This document shows positions 1-6,690 of a DNA stretch of 8,763 nt, one piece after another (positions within the stretch are counted from its first letter, which is position 1; every line of letters starts with the position of its first letter). The notes under the pieces were generated by a model. That model searched no databases. It saw nothing but the letters and a program-made list of their open reading frames with translations, and had not been told where the DNA came from. This stretch comes from Verrucomicrobiales bacterium (GTDB lineage: Bacteria; Verrucomicrobiota; Verrucomicrobiae; Limisphaerales; UBA9464), in the NCBI GenBank assembly GCA_005789375.1, contig SXXZ01000084.1, forward strand, positions 1-8,763, read 5' to 3'. The translations under genes were made by a program, and so were the position numbers.

Positions 1-17
1 AGAACAGGCGCATGGCA

Positions 18-38
18 CCGTGACAGCGGATGTCACGG
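18..38. promoter_or_regulatory. Inverted repeat upstream of the PARG-like gene, possible operator
   Basis: Perfect 8-bp arms, CCGTGACA and TGTCACGG, are separated by five bases (GCGGA). The inner core TGACA-N5-TGTCA recurs with the same spacing and the same TGACAGC start at 1026-1040, just before the next gene. The element ends 93 bp before the ATG of the PARG-like gene, a plausible place for a regulator site. No T-run follows, so it does not look like an intrinsic terminator for an upstream gene. The regulator is unknown. Operator function is inferred only from symmetry, recurrence and position. Confidence 0.4.
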
Positions 39-131
39 CTTCCTGTCAAACTCAAGCGGGCAGGGGAAATGGCGGTACCGGTGCTCCAGCGCGAATGAAA
101 TACATTTCCTGAGTCCTAACGACAACCCTCC

Positions 132-1019
132 ATGAAACTCATCGATTGTGTCGAGTGCCTCGACTCTGAAGAACTCGCTTACGAAAATCGTGCCACCTTG
201 TGTCTGGGCAGCACTCTTGCTGCCGAGTTGGGTCGCAGTGCGATAAAGGCCATTCGGAATGGATACTACCTGCTTAACGATGGAACCCGCATCGATTGGA
301 GTGATGCTGTGGCTGCCTGCAAGGCATCCGTGCTCAGCCTGCCGGCGACCGCCAAACTGCCAGCGCCTTCCTCTGGACAGTCATTTCAATTAACTCGGGT
401 TCGAGTTGCCAATCAGACGACCTTGGTCGCCGCTCGTCTCCTGCATCAAATTGGTCGCCGTCCCTTGGCTCTGAATTTCGCCAACGGAATCCAACCGGGC
501 GGGGGATTTTGGATCGGGGCGCGCGCGCAGGAGGAGGTGCTCTGCCGGTCCAGTGCATTGCACGCCACCTTGGCAAACGATCCCATGTATGAGTCTCATC
601 GACAGCAACCGGTGCCGGAATTCTCAAGTTGGGCCATCCTTTCTCGGCGAGTTCCTGTATTTCGGACTGACGCGGGGGTGTCGATACCGTGGTGGCCCTT
701 GGATATCCTCACCTGTGCCGCTCCGTACGCGCCTCGGGTAGGGGAGCAGCGCTCTGCCCAACTACTGCAACTCCGAATTGAACGGGTGCTCGAGATTGCC
801 GCCGCGTTCGGGTATCGCAGTTTGGTCCTTGGAGCCTGGGGCTGCGGGGCATTTGGCAACGATCCTTTCCGAACGGCTCACGACTTTCGGGAGGCACTTC
901 AAGGGCGTTTCAGTGGGGTCTTTGAAGAAGTGGTTTTCGCCATTACCGATTGGTCCGAAAATCGACGGTCCCTTGGGCCATTCCGCGACACATTTTCTGA
1001 AATCGAAGAGGCTGGGTAA
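132..1019 (+). CDS. Microbial poly(ADP-ribose) glycohydrolase-like protein (TIGR02452/DUF2263 family)
   Basis: This is a 295-residue macrodomain-fold protein of the bacterial-type PARG family, which hydrolyses ribose-ribose bonds in poly(ADP-ribose) and is probably cytoplasmic, as no signal peptide or membrane segment is seen. The key signature is intact: NFANGIQPGGG (residues 115-125) followed seven residues later by QEE (133-135). This is the GGG-X6-8-QEE motif, in which the second Glu is the general acid in characterised PARGs. The later LGAWGCGAFGNDP stretch (233-245) is the usual C-terminal phosphate-binding loop of the family. The length is typical for TIGR02452 proteins. The ATG start has no clear Shine-Dalgarno, but the N-terminal Leu/Glu-rich helix is normal for the family. 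It lies 49 bp upstream of an ARPP-1-like gene on the same strand, so the two are probably co-expressed. The family call is firm; the physiological substrate is not shown. Confidence 0.93.
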   Translation: MKLIDCVECLDSEELAYENRATLCLGSTLAAELGRSAIKAIRNGYYLLNDGTRIDWSDAVAACKASVLSLPATAKLPAPSSGQSFQLTRVRVANQTTLVAARLLHQIGRRPLALNFANGIQPGGGFWIGARAQEEVLCRSSALHATLANDPMYESHRQQPVPEFSSWAILSRRVPVFRTDAGVSIPWWPLDILTCAAPYAPRVGEQRSAQLLQLRIERVLEIAAAFGYRSLVLGAWGCGAFGNDPFRTAHDFREALQGRFSGVFEEVVFAITDWSENRRSLGPFRDTFSEIEEAG

Positions 1020-1025
1020 GCGGGG

Positions 1026-1040
1026 TGACAGCAGTTGTCA
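1026..1040. promoter_or_regulatory. Second copy of the TGACA-N5-TGTCA inverted repeat
   Basis: TGACA-GCAGT-TGTCA lies in the 49 bp gap between the PARG-like and ARPP-1-like genes and ends 28 bp before the second ATG. It shares the arms, the spacing and the leading TGACAGC with the element at 18-38, but its arms are only five bases long. It may be an operator allowing separate control of the downstream gene, or a small hairpin in the mRNA between the two cistrons. A short palindrome like this can occur by chance; the recurrence in both upstream regions is the reason to record it. Confidence 0.35.
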
Positions 1041-1068
1041 TGAGGCCGTGCGACAGTGCTAGTCGATC

Positions 1069-2034
1069 ATGAACACTGAAGCCTCTTCCCGCTCCTTCAA
1101 GTCTATCACCGGACCACATCGCTCAGGCGATCTCACCCTGTACCTCGCGCACGGCTCGGATCGCTGTGATTCCAGTCAATTCGATACCCTCGCAGAAGCT
1201 CTCTCCAGAAAGGTGGTCGTGGTTCACGAAACCGGATCGGTGGGCCGGTTGGAGATTGAGAATCTCTCGCCAGACAAGGACTTGTTGGTGGTGGCCGGTG
1301 AAATCGTCAAAGGAGGCCGTCAGGATCGAACCCTAGGTGTGGATCTGGTCGTTCCCGCCGGTTTACGTCTCCCGATCCCTGCGTATTGTGTTGAGCGCCA
1401 GCGTTGGGCTCAGCGGCGCGGAGAGGACGTCGCTCATTTCTCGGGTTCAGATTGCATGCTCACTAAGGAGGCGCTGATGCAGGCGAAGCTAGGCAAATCC
1501 CAGAGCGGTGTCTGGTCGAGCATTTCGAAGTCCCACGGACACCTTTCCAAATATCTGGAAGGAGACGTGGCTTCGCCCGTTTCGCCGAGCTCCTACCAGT
1601 TGATGATGGAGCATCCCCGGATGCGGGCTCGAGTCTCGGATGTTCGAGATCACTTTTCAAAACTGATGTCGGGCAATCCGGATGCCGTCGGTTTCGTTTT
1701 TTTGACCAACGGGCGGATTAGTACGGCCGACGTCTTTGCGTCCAACCAGTTGGCGCGGACTTATTTCGACAAACACCTGGAGGCCGCCTTGGTGGATGCC
1801 GCCTACCAGACCAAAGACTCGCGTCAGGCGGAAACGATGGATGAGGAGCAAAATCCGGATCAAATCGCGGCTTGGCTCGAGGCAGCGACCGCTGGAGAAC
1901 TAATTGAGCGGCAGCATATCGCACCCCGGATTCGACTCGAGGTCCGCCGCGTGGCAGAGAATCGTGCTACTTACTTCGGAAGCTCAGATGACCAACTGGG
2001 AGTCCTTCTCCACGAGAACTGGATGTCCTGCTGA
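1069..2034 (+). CDS. ARPP-1 (DUF6569) domain protein
   Basis: The 321-residue protein matches the pattern I recognise for the ARPP-1/DUF6569 family. An N-terminal strand-rich region (about residues 18-115) includes LEIENLSPDKDLLVVAGEIV, then KGGRQDRTL (81-89), a VVPAGLRLPIP segment (94-104) and CVERQRW (107-113). A second half contains VGFVFLTNGRISTADVFASN (207-226), which corresponds to the family's later conserved block. As I recall, the family is named for association with ADP-ribosylglycohydrolase (ARG) and rhodanese-phosphatase genes, and here it sits directly behind a PARG-like gene. Its biochemical activity is not known to me. No signal peptide or membrane segment is seen, so it is probably cytoplasmic. 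The ATG lacks a convincing Shine-Dalgarno and translation may depend on the preceding gene. The family call rests on pattern memory rather than a profile search. Confidence 0.82.
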   Translation: MNTEASSRSFKSITGPHRSGDLTLYLAHGSDRCDSSQFDTLAEALSRKVVVVHETGSVGRLEIENLSPDKDLLVVAGEIVKGGRQDRTLGVDLVVPAGLRLPIPAYCVERQRWAQRRGEDVAHFSGSDCMLTKEALMQAKLGKSQSGVWSSISKSHGHLSKYLEGDVASPVSPSSYQLMMEHPRMRARVSDVRDHFSKLMSGNPDAVGFVFLTNGRISTADVFASNQLARTYFDKHLEAALVDAAYQTKDSRQAETMDEEQNPDQIAAWLEAATAGELIERQHIAPRIRLEVRRVAENRATYFGSSDDQLGVLLHENWMSC

Positions 2035-2263
2035 GGCCAAGGTTGGAGTTCGGAATAAATATTGCTCTCGTGCCCCCCTAATTAGTTCCAAAAGAATTCA
2101 CCTGACAAATCGACTTCGATAGCCGGGAGCAGGTGGTTCAGCTTTGAAAGCGTCTTTCCCCAGCTGGATTCGAACAAAGTCCAACTCTGCTTTTTTCATG
2201 GATTCAAAAACAAACTTAGTGAATTCAACTTTGCTCCTCAGTGGGGTACCGAAGATTCAGTCT

Positions 2264-3421
2264 ATGGTCCGACGGTGCCGCTGGATCCTCGCGGCACTTG
2301 CCCTGACTTTGATCGGCCTAGCAATTCCATTGCTGCAACCATTGCCAACTGAGCTTCCGAGCCCGCGCGTCGGTTCAGAGCTTGGTTTGGTTGAGATTCC
2401 CGGCATCGGACCTGCTTGGGTTGAAATGGGGAACGTTAATAAAGATCAAGGGCGGCCTGTGCTCAGAGTTCACGCGCTCCACCCGGAGATTCGGATTTAT
2501 CCGATTTTCGGCCAAGTTCGGTGGTGGTCAGTCCACCGTTACCATCCACCGAATCCGGATTCGGATGCCAGGTTGGAGTGGGACGGATACGCCTTCCTCC
2601 TTCAACCCAGTGATGGTCAAACCAACAAAATCAGACTCGTACCTCGGGTGATCACCGGAATGGTGGAAACGGCTTCAAAATCCGGCTTCAAAATCCGTGA
2701 TCGCGGTGTCGAGGTAGAATGGTCCTCCCATCGTCCTCGTTGGGCGGAGCCGACCGCTTTGGATGAGATGGTCGAGCAGGATTCGCAACGAATGGAAAAG
2801 GAGTCATGGGACGAATTCTTCGATGGCGTTCGGTTGATATTCGGGAATCGCTTGGGGCTTAAGATTTTCGACAGCGAAACCCTATGTGGATTCTGCCCCT
2901 GCGAGCGTTGGAAGGTGATTTATCATCGCAGCGCCAAGGCCGTCAGTGTTCTCCATGTCTGCTACAGGAACGTGGGAGGAGTTCACGGGAATACCCATTT
3001 AGCACATTCGAATTTCATCGATGGTCTCGCTGGGGTGGAGTGGTTGGATTTTGCCGCTCTTTTTCAACATCCATTCGGATGGCAGGACGAGGTCCGCCGT
3101 TTGTTGTTGGAAGATCTTCGTCGTCAGGGGGCCTCGTTCGCTCAACCTGGGGGTCCGCCTTCCAGCATTGAAGAGATCCAAGGACCAGTTCTGAGATTCA
3201 CTGAAGAGGACCTTGCGGAACTCAGGTTCACCTTATCCTCAGATGGCGTCTTCGTTCACTTCGAGGAATACGAGGCCGGATGTTACGCTGAAGGCGACTT
3301 TGTGGTGATGCTCCCATGGAAAACCCTTTCGCCATGGGTTCGACCGGATGTCATTCAAGCCATAGAGGCCTACCCAGCGCTGCCAGGCATCCCAATTAAC
3401 CTGCTCGGTCCGAAGAATTGA
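2264..3421 (+). CDS. Membrane-anchored or secreted DUF3298 (RsiV-like) domain protein
   Basis: The protein has 385 residues from this ATG. A basic start (MVRRCRW) and a hydrophobic stretch at about residues 7-24 form an uncleaved anchor or signal peptide, placing the rest outside the membrane. The C-terminal part resembles DUF3298. GGVHGNTHLAHSNFI (238-252) fits the family's GGAHGN block, WLDFAALF follows, and the end has RFTLSSDGVFVHFEEYEAG (321-339), YAEGDFVVMLPW and a final helix. DUF3298 occurs in the anti-sigma factor RsiV and in PdaC-type envelope enzymes. RsiV binds lysozyme through this region, but no sigma-factor gene is adjacent here. A Cys cluster, CGFCPC (208-213), is unusual and could form disulfides or bind metal. 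An in-frame TTG at 2144 preceded by AGGTGG at 2131-2136 gives a 40-residue longer form. I prefer 2264 because it puts the hydrophobic segment at the N-terminus. It is 229 bp downstream of the ARPP-1 gene and may have its own promoter. Confidence 0.75.
   Translation: MVRRCRWILAALALTLIGLAIPLLQPLPTELPSPRVGSELGLVEIPGIGPAWVEMGNVNKDQGRPVLRVHALHPEIRIYPIFGQVRWWSVHRYHPPNPDSDARLEWDGYAFLLQPSDGQTNKIRLVPRVITGMVETASKSGFKIRDRGVEVEWSSHRPRWAEPTALDEMVEQDSQRMEKESWDEFFDGVRLIFGNRLGLKIFDSETLCGFCPCERWKVIYHRSAKAVSVLHVCYRNVGGVHGNTHLAHSNFIDGLAGVEWLDFAALFQHPFGWQDEVRRLLLEDLRRQGASFAQPGGPPSSIEEIQGPVLRFTEEDLAELRFTLSSDGVFVHFEEYEAGCYAEGDFVVMLPWKTLSPWVRPDVIQAIEAYPALPGIPINLLGPKN
2671..2696. repeat. Perfect 13-bp tandem duplication inside the DUF3298 gene
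   Basis: The 13-mer GGCTTCAAAATCC occurs twice head to tail with no mismatch (2671-2683 and 2684-2696). Because 13 is not a multiple of three, the copies are read in different frames: the first contributes to residues 136-140 (ending ASKS) and the second to GFKI (141-144). Loss or gain of one copy would shift the frame of the DUF3298 protein. It could be a slippage-prone site or simply a recent duplication that the gene tolerated. Confidence 0.9.
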
Positions 3422-3481
3422 TTAAGAGCTTCAGAGCTCTGAGAGCACGACCCATTCGGAGAAGGAGCCTGGATAACTTGG

Positions 3482-3519
3482 CCGGCAAACCGCGCAATCA
3501 GTGGGGCGTGGTTTGCCGG
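3482..3519. terminator. Hairpin between converging genes, likely terminator
   Basis: Arms CCGGCAAACC (3482-3491) and GGTTTGCCGG (3510-3519) are perfect complements. On the plus-strand transcript the stem continues inward through one G-U pair and three G-C/C-G pairs to a loop of about ten bases. It lies in the 111-bp gap between the DUF3298 gene, whose stop ends at 3421, and the end of the minus-strand vWA gene at 3533. Only weak T-rich sequence (TTCAATTTC) follows on the plus strand and even less on the minus strand, so termination may be imperfect or factor-assisted. The position strongly suggests a shared terminator. Confidence 0.6.
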
Positions 3520-3532
3520 TTCAATTTCAAGA

Positions 3533-5218
3533 TCACTCATCGCCTCGGACGACCTGCTCCAACACGCTTGCCAAGGCTCCCGGAATTGCTCCAGGGATGA
3601 GGCAGGTGCGTGAGTTTGGAATGCAATCGCCCATGGCAGCGGTGTCGGGACCGACTCCCAGACCGACTAGGTGCACACCCGATTGGGAAAGGCGGCGCGC
3701 CAACGCAGCCACCTGATGGTCACCGTCGTCGCCATCGCCCAAGACCACGAGCACTCGATGCGGATGCGGGGAGTGCATCAAATGTTGACCCACTTTCCTC
3801 AAGGCCTCTGCCATGTTGGTGCCCCCGGACGCGGCTTTTGCCAATCCACCCATCCGGCCACGCTGGGTTTCATCCAGGGCGGTTTGCCAACCGATAACTT
3901 CTTCACAGCGGTTGGAGAAGGTGAATAAGCTGAACGGAATTCCCGCCTTGTGGCACACCTCTGAAACGAGAACACATCCTGCGAAGGCGGCCACCATTCG
4001 TTCACCGTCCATCGAGCCTGAACGATCGATGAGTGCGGTCACGTGGGGAATCGATCGGGTCGGTGGTGATCGACGTTCCCAGATCTTCAAGATGTTACGG
4101 GGATTGGCCTCCGCTTGAGTGACAGACCGCATGCGGATCCGGATCCCAGAATTCCGGGGCCCTTCCCATGACCTGGACCACTTGGGCGGAAAGAGCGACT
4201 GGAGGATAGCGGAGAGCTTCTTAATGGAATGGGTCTGAGTTTGAGCGCTTTTCAGGTAGGCGCCGAGATTCGAATCCCACGGAAGTGAATCGCCTGTTCC
4301 GCGAATCTGACCGCAGTTGCTCAGGTTGAAATTGAATTCTGCTGTTGCTCTGTCAGCCGACATCGATTCGATGGTTTCATCCGACTGAGCCCGAGCCCAC
4401 CGATTGAACAAGGCATGATCCAAGGCGCGGTTGCTCTTTCGTGTTGAGTCCAGATCATGTGGAGCAAGTCGCTGGATAATCGGCAAGATACCTTCCTCGA
4501 AGATGCTCCAGAATTCATCCTGCTTGAATCGTACCTCCATCTCGAACTCATCCGGGGCGCGGACGCTGTCATGCAGGAGGTAGAGGCCACGTGCGGTCGA
4601 TCGACGATATTCATCGACAGCACGGCAGCGTGAGGTGGAGTCATGGCAAGTTCCGGGGATCGCTTTGCAGATCCGTTCGACATGAGGCCACGCCTCGTCC
4701 ACGAGCGGCCTGAGGGTCTTGGGGATGTCCACCTGTTCGGGGCCATGCCACCAACGCGCCATGACTGCTGCCAGGAAAGCCTGGAGGGGAGGCAATTGGG
4801 TCCACTCGAGTTTCTTGAACTCCGGAACTGTGTTCAGGAGCAGTTTACCGTTGTATTCGGTGATCCACTCTCGCCCTCCGACGAAGCGCCGCATCAACCA
4901 GCTTTCGATGCGGATGTCCTCGAAAGCATTGATCGCACTGTAGATGTCGCGCCTCGAGAGATAGTCGCCCTGAAGATACGGAGAGATGCGCGTGAGAACG
5001 GCGTGCGCCAATTCATGAAGGACCAGTCCTCGGTTGAAGTTGCGGGATTCGGACCGGAGCTTGCTGCCGTCCATTGTGATGACGCGGTCACGACGGTTGA
5101 AGGACCAGCCGGTCCCGGCGTCTCCCTCGCGCAAGACGAGATCAGGCATGTGGGAGACGAGTTGCGCCAGACGCTCCAACTCGTCCAGAAATCCTTTGAT
5201 GGAAGGGATGGGGCTCAC
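3533..5218 (-). CDS. HExxH metallopeptidase-like and von Willebrand factor A domain protein (CobT/NorD/ViaA-like partner of an AAA ATPase)
   Basis: The 561-residue protein has two recognisable parts. Near the N-terminus HELAH (68-72) is an HExxH zinc-site motif, and AFEDIRIE (98-105) supplies acidic residues about 28 residues later, E100 being a possible third ligand. A comparable ED-x-R-x-E block is found in CobT/NorD-like vWA proteins. The C-terminal vWA domain (about 390-555) carries a full MIDAS: DRSGS (398-402), T467 in SGGTN, and D495 in VVLGDGDD. The middle (about 140-380) is helical and not assigned. The start is GTG, and GTGA overlaps the stop of the ATPase gene; GGAGG at 5226-5230 lies seven bases upstream, so this start is well supported. 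Tight coupling to the AAA gene implies a stoichiometric complex in which the vWA protein links the ATPase to a target. Whether the HExxH site cleaves proteins is not known. No signal peptide is seen. Confidence 0.85.
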   Translation of the reverse strand: MSPIPSIKGFLDELERLAQLVSHMPDLVLREGDAGTGWSFNRRDRVITMDGSKLRSESRNFNRGLVLHELAHAVLTRISPYLQGDYLSRRDIYSAINAFEDIRIESWLMRRFVGGREWITEYNGKLLLNTVPEFKKLEWTQLPPLQAFLAAVMARWWHGPEQVDIPKTLRPLVDEAWPHVERICKAIPGTCHDSTSRCRAVDEYRRSTARGLYLLHDSVRAPDEFEMEVRFKQDEFWSIFEEGILPIIQRLAPHDLDSTRKSNRALDHALFNRWARAQSDETIESMSADRATAEFNFNLSNCGQIRGTGDSLPWDSNLGAYLKSAQTQTHSIKKLSAILQSLFPPKWSRSWEGPRNSGIRIRMRSVTQAEANPRNILKIWERRSPPTRSIPHVTALIDRSGSMDGERMVAAFAGCVLVSEVCHKAGIPFSLFTFSNRCEEVIGWQTALDETQRGRMGGLAKAASGGTNMAEALRKVGQHLMHSPHPHRVLVVLGDGDDGDHQVAALARRLSQSGVHLVGLGVGPDTAAMGDCIPNSRTCLIPGAIPGALASVLEQVVRGDE

Positions 5219-6654
5219 GGAGCGTCCTCCACGGGCAGGCCGGCAGCTTCTGCAACACCCATGGATGCATTCCGATCGGCCGTATTGGCGATACGATTCC
5301 AGTAGAGGTCTTTAAGTGAGGAACCAAGAGCGGTACGGGCCGTCGATGGGCCACTCTGACGGATTCGGGCCACCCAAAGATCGAGAAGAGCGTTCAGGCT
5401 GCGTCGAGTAAACAGGATGCCATCGCGTTTGCCGGCCACTCCGATCGAGAGAGACGCCTGACAGGACGCCAAACCATCGATCCACCCGTCGATGCCTTCG
5501 ACCGAAGCAAGCTCACCGTGGACCGGTTCGCTCCGATCTCCCTGATAGATGCAGCGATCGATGATGACCTCGGGATGCTGTCCATGGATGAGGAATTGAA
5601 GTTGGCTGCGGTACTCGGCCTCGCCAGGCGGTTGAGCCTGGAACCAGTTCAAAAACCGATCCTTGAAGGCTGGGCTGAGGTTGGACCGTCCGGCGTAATC
5701 GGAAGGGTTCATCGCTGCGAACACCCGGAAACCCGGATGCACAGGGATCCCACCCTGACCCAGCCAAGTGCCATCACCCTCCGTGAGCAGAAGGCTGGGA
5801 GGGCATTCCAAGACAGGGTTGAGTCGCTCCAGAATCTGCGGTTCAGCCAAGTTCATTTCATCCAGCAGAACCCAACCACCTTTGCGCATCGCCTGAGGAA
5901 CGATCCCCTCCTGGAATCGCCAACGCGAACGGGTCAAACCGGTGTGTGCCTGGATGAGATTTGATTCTGCCCAGTCCAATGATCGATTTTCCGCCAACGC
6001 TTGATGGATGATCGCGAGGCATTCCGGCTTCAGGAGATGCCCCAAACGTGCCAGTGCAGGCAGGTTCCAGTCTTCGTCACCCTGACCGGCTGGAACGTAT
6101 CGTCCGATAAGTTCAGTCACATCGCTTTGGCCGTTGAGATTGAGGCGTGCGACCGGTTGATTGAGCAGGTGAGCAACCCAAAGAATGACTGTGGTTTTGG
6201 CCGCCGCAGTCACGCCCTCAAGGCTGGTCGGAAGACCCTGGGCCGCACCCAAGGCGACAGCCCGGGCCGCGTTGAGGAACGGAGCGTCGAGGCAAATACG
6301 ATGAAACCGTTCGGCGGGAGGAACTTGTCCCCCGGTTGCGCCACTAAGAGGCACATCGATTCCGACGATCCGAATGGAGGAATTACCGCGTTCGATGACG
6401 GGGCGGCGAGGAAGGTCTTGCTGTGCCCCGGTGGTCGGAGATTCGAGATTCTTTCGAAGATTCTCCCAAATCAGCACAGCCTTTTTCGGATCGGGTCCAA
6501 GCGTATCGGTATCGAAACCCAGCGGTCCGACGACGACCACCTCGGCGGTGGTCAAGGTCGAGGCCAGGGTGTAGCCGGCACGGGTGAGAGTTTGTTCAGC
6601 GAGAGGTTGTGAAGCCTTGTCGAAGCCTCGTAGCAGCACTTTCTTATTCTTCAT
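5215..6654 (-). CDS. AAA+ ATPase, AAA_5/midasin-MoxR type, with atypical Walker A
   Basis: The AAA+ core of this 479-residue protein spans about residues 125-430. The Walker A position reads LEGVTAAAKTT (145-155): G147, K153 and T154 fit GxxGxGKT, but the second and third glycines are Ala150 and Ala152. The following segment QSDVTELIGRYVP (176-188) matches the conserved stretch after the P-loop in dynein/midasin-like AAA_5 proteins. Walker B is WVLLDEMNLAEPQILERLNPVLE-like (D265, E266). Sensor 1 is FAAMNPSDYAGR (N316), and SPAFKDRF carries a candidate arginine finger (R333). Residues 1-60 (KKVLLRGF, then AEVVVVGPLGF) form an alternating strand-helix domain loosely resembling a BRCT fold. The ATG has no evident Shine-Dalgarno and lies 36 bp after the repeat-protein gene. 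The downstream vWA gene overlaps by 4 bp. By analogy with MoxR-vWA pairs it probably acts as an ATP-driven remodelling factor. Confidence 0.88.
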   Translation of the reverse strand: MKNKKVLLRGFDKASQPLAEQTLTRAGYTLASTLTTAEVVVVGPLGFDTDTLGPDPKKAVLIWENLRKNLESPTTGAQQDLPRRPVIERGNSSIRIVGIDVPLSGATGGQVPPAERFHRICLDAPFLNAARAVALGAAQGLPTSLEGVTAAAKTTVILWVAHLLNQPVARLNLNGQSDVTELIGRYVPAGQGDEDWNLPALARLGHLLKPECLAIIHQALAENRSLDWAESNLIQAHTGLTRSRWRFQEGIVPQAMRKGGWVLLDEMNLAEPQILERLNPVLECPPSLLLTEGDGTWLGQGGIPVHPGFRVFAAMNPSDYAGRSNLSPAFKDRFLNWFQAQPPGEAEYRSQLQFLIHGQHPEVIIDRCIYQGDRSEPVHGELASVEGIDGWIDGLASCQASLSIGVAGKRDGILFTRRSLNALLDLWVARIRQSGPSTARTALGSSLKDLYWNRIANTADRNASMGVAEAAGLPVEDAP

Positions 6655-6690
6655 GGGTTGGGTGTTCGATTGGTTGTCTGGTGGGCGGTG

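Noticed and set aside
97..108. GAAAT-AC-ATTTC inverted repeat before the PARG-like gene
   Set aside because: Arms of five AT-rich bases are expected by chance, no second copy was seen, and no convincing -35/-10 pair could be placed around it.
2144..2263. TTG start at 2144 for the DUF3298 protein
   Set aside because: AGGTGG with a 7-base spacer makes it possible, but it would add 40 non-hydrophobic residues ahead of the basic-hydrophobic signal or anchor that starts naturally at 2264. Kept only as an alternative.
2035..2263. AT-rich stretch (AATAAATATTGC and CTAATTAG) between genes 2 and 3 as a promoter
   Set aside because: No -35/-10 pair with acceptable spacing could be found. A promoter is likely somewhere here, but I cannot place it.
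3425..3441. Small inverted repeat AGAGC/GCTCT and palindrome CAGAGCTCTG just after the DUF3298 stop
   Set aside because: The stem is only five base pairs and no T-run follows. The larger hairpin at 3482-3519 is the better terminator candidate.
4643..5305. A 220-codon open frame on the plus strand opposite the vWA gene
   Set aside because: It lies antisense to a strongly supported protein with HExxH and nearby conserved motifs, and its translation shows no recognisable domain. It is a mirror effect of GC-rich codon use.
6001..6612. A 203-codon open frame on the plus strand opposite the AAA gene
   Set aside because: It is antisense to the Walker A region of the ATPase, and its translation lacks family features or a plausible start signal.
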